From contig JALTHV010000316.1 of NCBI GenBank assembly GCA_027004315.1, positions 1 through 6,851 on the forward strand: a DNA stretch of 6,851 bases. The letters run 5' to 3'. The position numbers and the translations under genes were made by a program. Shown piece after piece: positions 6,598-6,851 of the stretch; positions within the stretch are counted from its first letter, which is position 1, and every line of letters begins with the position of its first letter. Below the pieces are notes generated by a model. The model searched no databases. It had not been told where the DNA came from and saw only the letters and a program-made list of their open reading frames with translations. Source of the stretch: Deltaproteobacteria bacterium. GTDB taxonomy: Bacteria > Desulfobacterota > Dissulfuribacteria > Dissulfuribacterales > UBA3076.

Positions 6598-6851
6598 ATG
6601 ACAACGGATAATTATGGCAAGATTGTCCTTTACCAGGCTGATGATGGCCATTCGACTATTGACGTGCACCTTAAGGATGAAACCGTATGGCTTACCCTGA
6701 ATCAGATGGCGGAGTTATTTGGGTGGGATAAGTCCGTCATCTCCAGGCATCTCCGGAATATTTTTAAAACCGGTGAATTGAAGAGAGACGCAACTGTTGC
6801 AAAAAATGCAACAGTTCAAAACGAAGGCGGCAGGCGCGTTACCAGGTATAT
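6598..6851 (+). CDS. RhuM-family protein, N-terminal part (cut by window edge)
   Basis: Only the first 84 codons are present, and the frame is open at the edge. The segment VWLTLNQMAELFGWDKSVISRHLRNIF looks like a helix-turn-helix (about residues 30-48), followed by GELKRDATVAKNATVQNEGGRRVTRY. This order is typical of the RhuM ('virulence protein') family and related Fic-linked N-terminal domains. RhuM proteins are DNA-binding-like proteins of poorly known function that often sit in islands, beside restriction systems or mobile DNA. The ATG at 6598 has no good Shine-Dalgarno sequence. The gap to cas7c is 53 nt with no visible terminator, so read-through from the cas operon is likely. It occupies the place where cas4-cas1-cas2 normally begins. 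The family call is fairly sure; a CRISPR role is not shown. Confidence 0.8.
   Translation, partial: MTTDNYGKIVLYQADDGHSTIDVHLKDETVWLTLNQMAELFGWDKSVISRHLRNIFKTGELKRDATVAKNATVQNEGGRRVTRY
6792..6816. repeat. Perfect 10-bp inverted repeat inside the RhuM-family gene
   Basis: AACTGTTGCA (6792-6801) and TGCAACAGTT (6807-6816) are exact reverse complements with a 5-nt A loop. The repeat partly follows from the peptide ATVAKNATVQ, where ATV is encoded twice, so protein constraint may explain it. In RNA it would form a stable hairpin about 190 nt into the gene; no T-run follows, so it is not a terminator. Confidence 0.6.

Noticed and set aside
6209..6604. Minus-strand open frame of 131 codons opposite the end of cas7c
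   Set aside because: It is opposite conserved cas7c blocks and has no domain or ribosome site.

Overview
The window holds the interference half of a type I-C (Dvulg-type) CRISPR-Cas locus, all on the + strand: cas3 (230-2455), cas5c (2458-3204), cas8c (3191-5236) and cas7c (5264-6544). The start of a RhuM-family gene follows (6598 to the window edge). The classic I-C order cas3-cas5-cas8-cas7 is kept. However, cas4-cas1-cas2 does not follow cas7, and no CRISPR repeat is visible, so adaptation genes and array must lie outside the window or be absent. The organism is a bacterium of moderate GC content. Type I-C of this arrangement is common in Desulfobacterota and other anaerobes, but nothing here fixes the taxon, so that remains a guess.

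Layout. Positions 1-229 are non-coding as far as I can judge. They carry an extended -10 promoter (TGGTATAAT, 62-70), a perfect 7-bp hairpin (141-163), a 10-bp palindrome (184-193) and a Shine-Dalgarno sequence unusually far from the cas3 start. The four cas genes are packed as one operon: 2 nt between cas3 and cas5c, a 14-nt overlap of cas5c and cas8c, and 27 nt between cas8c and cas7c. Each of the last three has a good Shine-Dalgarno sequence. Within cas8c, an in-frame ATG at 4808 with an AGGAG 9 nt upstream very probably makes the small subunit Cas11c (142 aa). A 53-nt gap with no visible terminator separates cas7c from the RhuM-family gene.

How the genes work together. Cas5c processes pre-crRNA and holds the crRNA 5' handle. 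Cas7c forms the backbone along the spacer. Cas8c recognises the PAM and Cas11c makes the belly of Cascade. Cas3 (HD nuclease plus helicase) is recruited to degrade target DNA. The visible catalytic residues of Cas3 and Cas5c are intact, so the effector looks functional.

Unusual points are a Cas7c of 426 aa with about 100 extra residues in its middle, a Cas8c of 681 aa with a complete two-CxxC zinc-ribbon-like pattern, a sharp GC shift inside cas8c, and the RhuM-family gene where cas4-cas1-cas2 would be expected.
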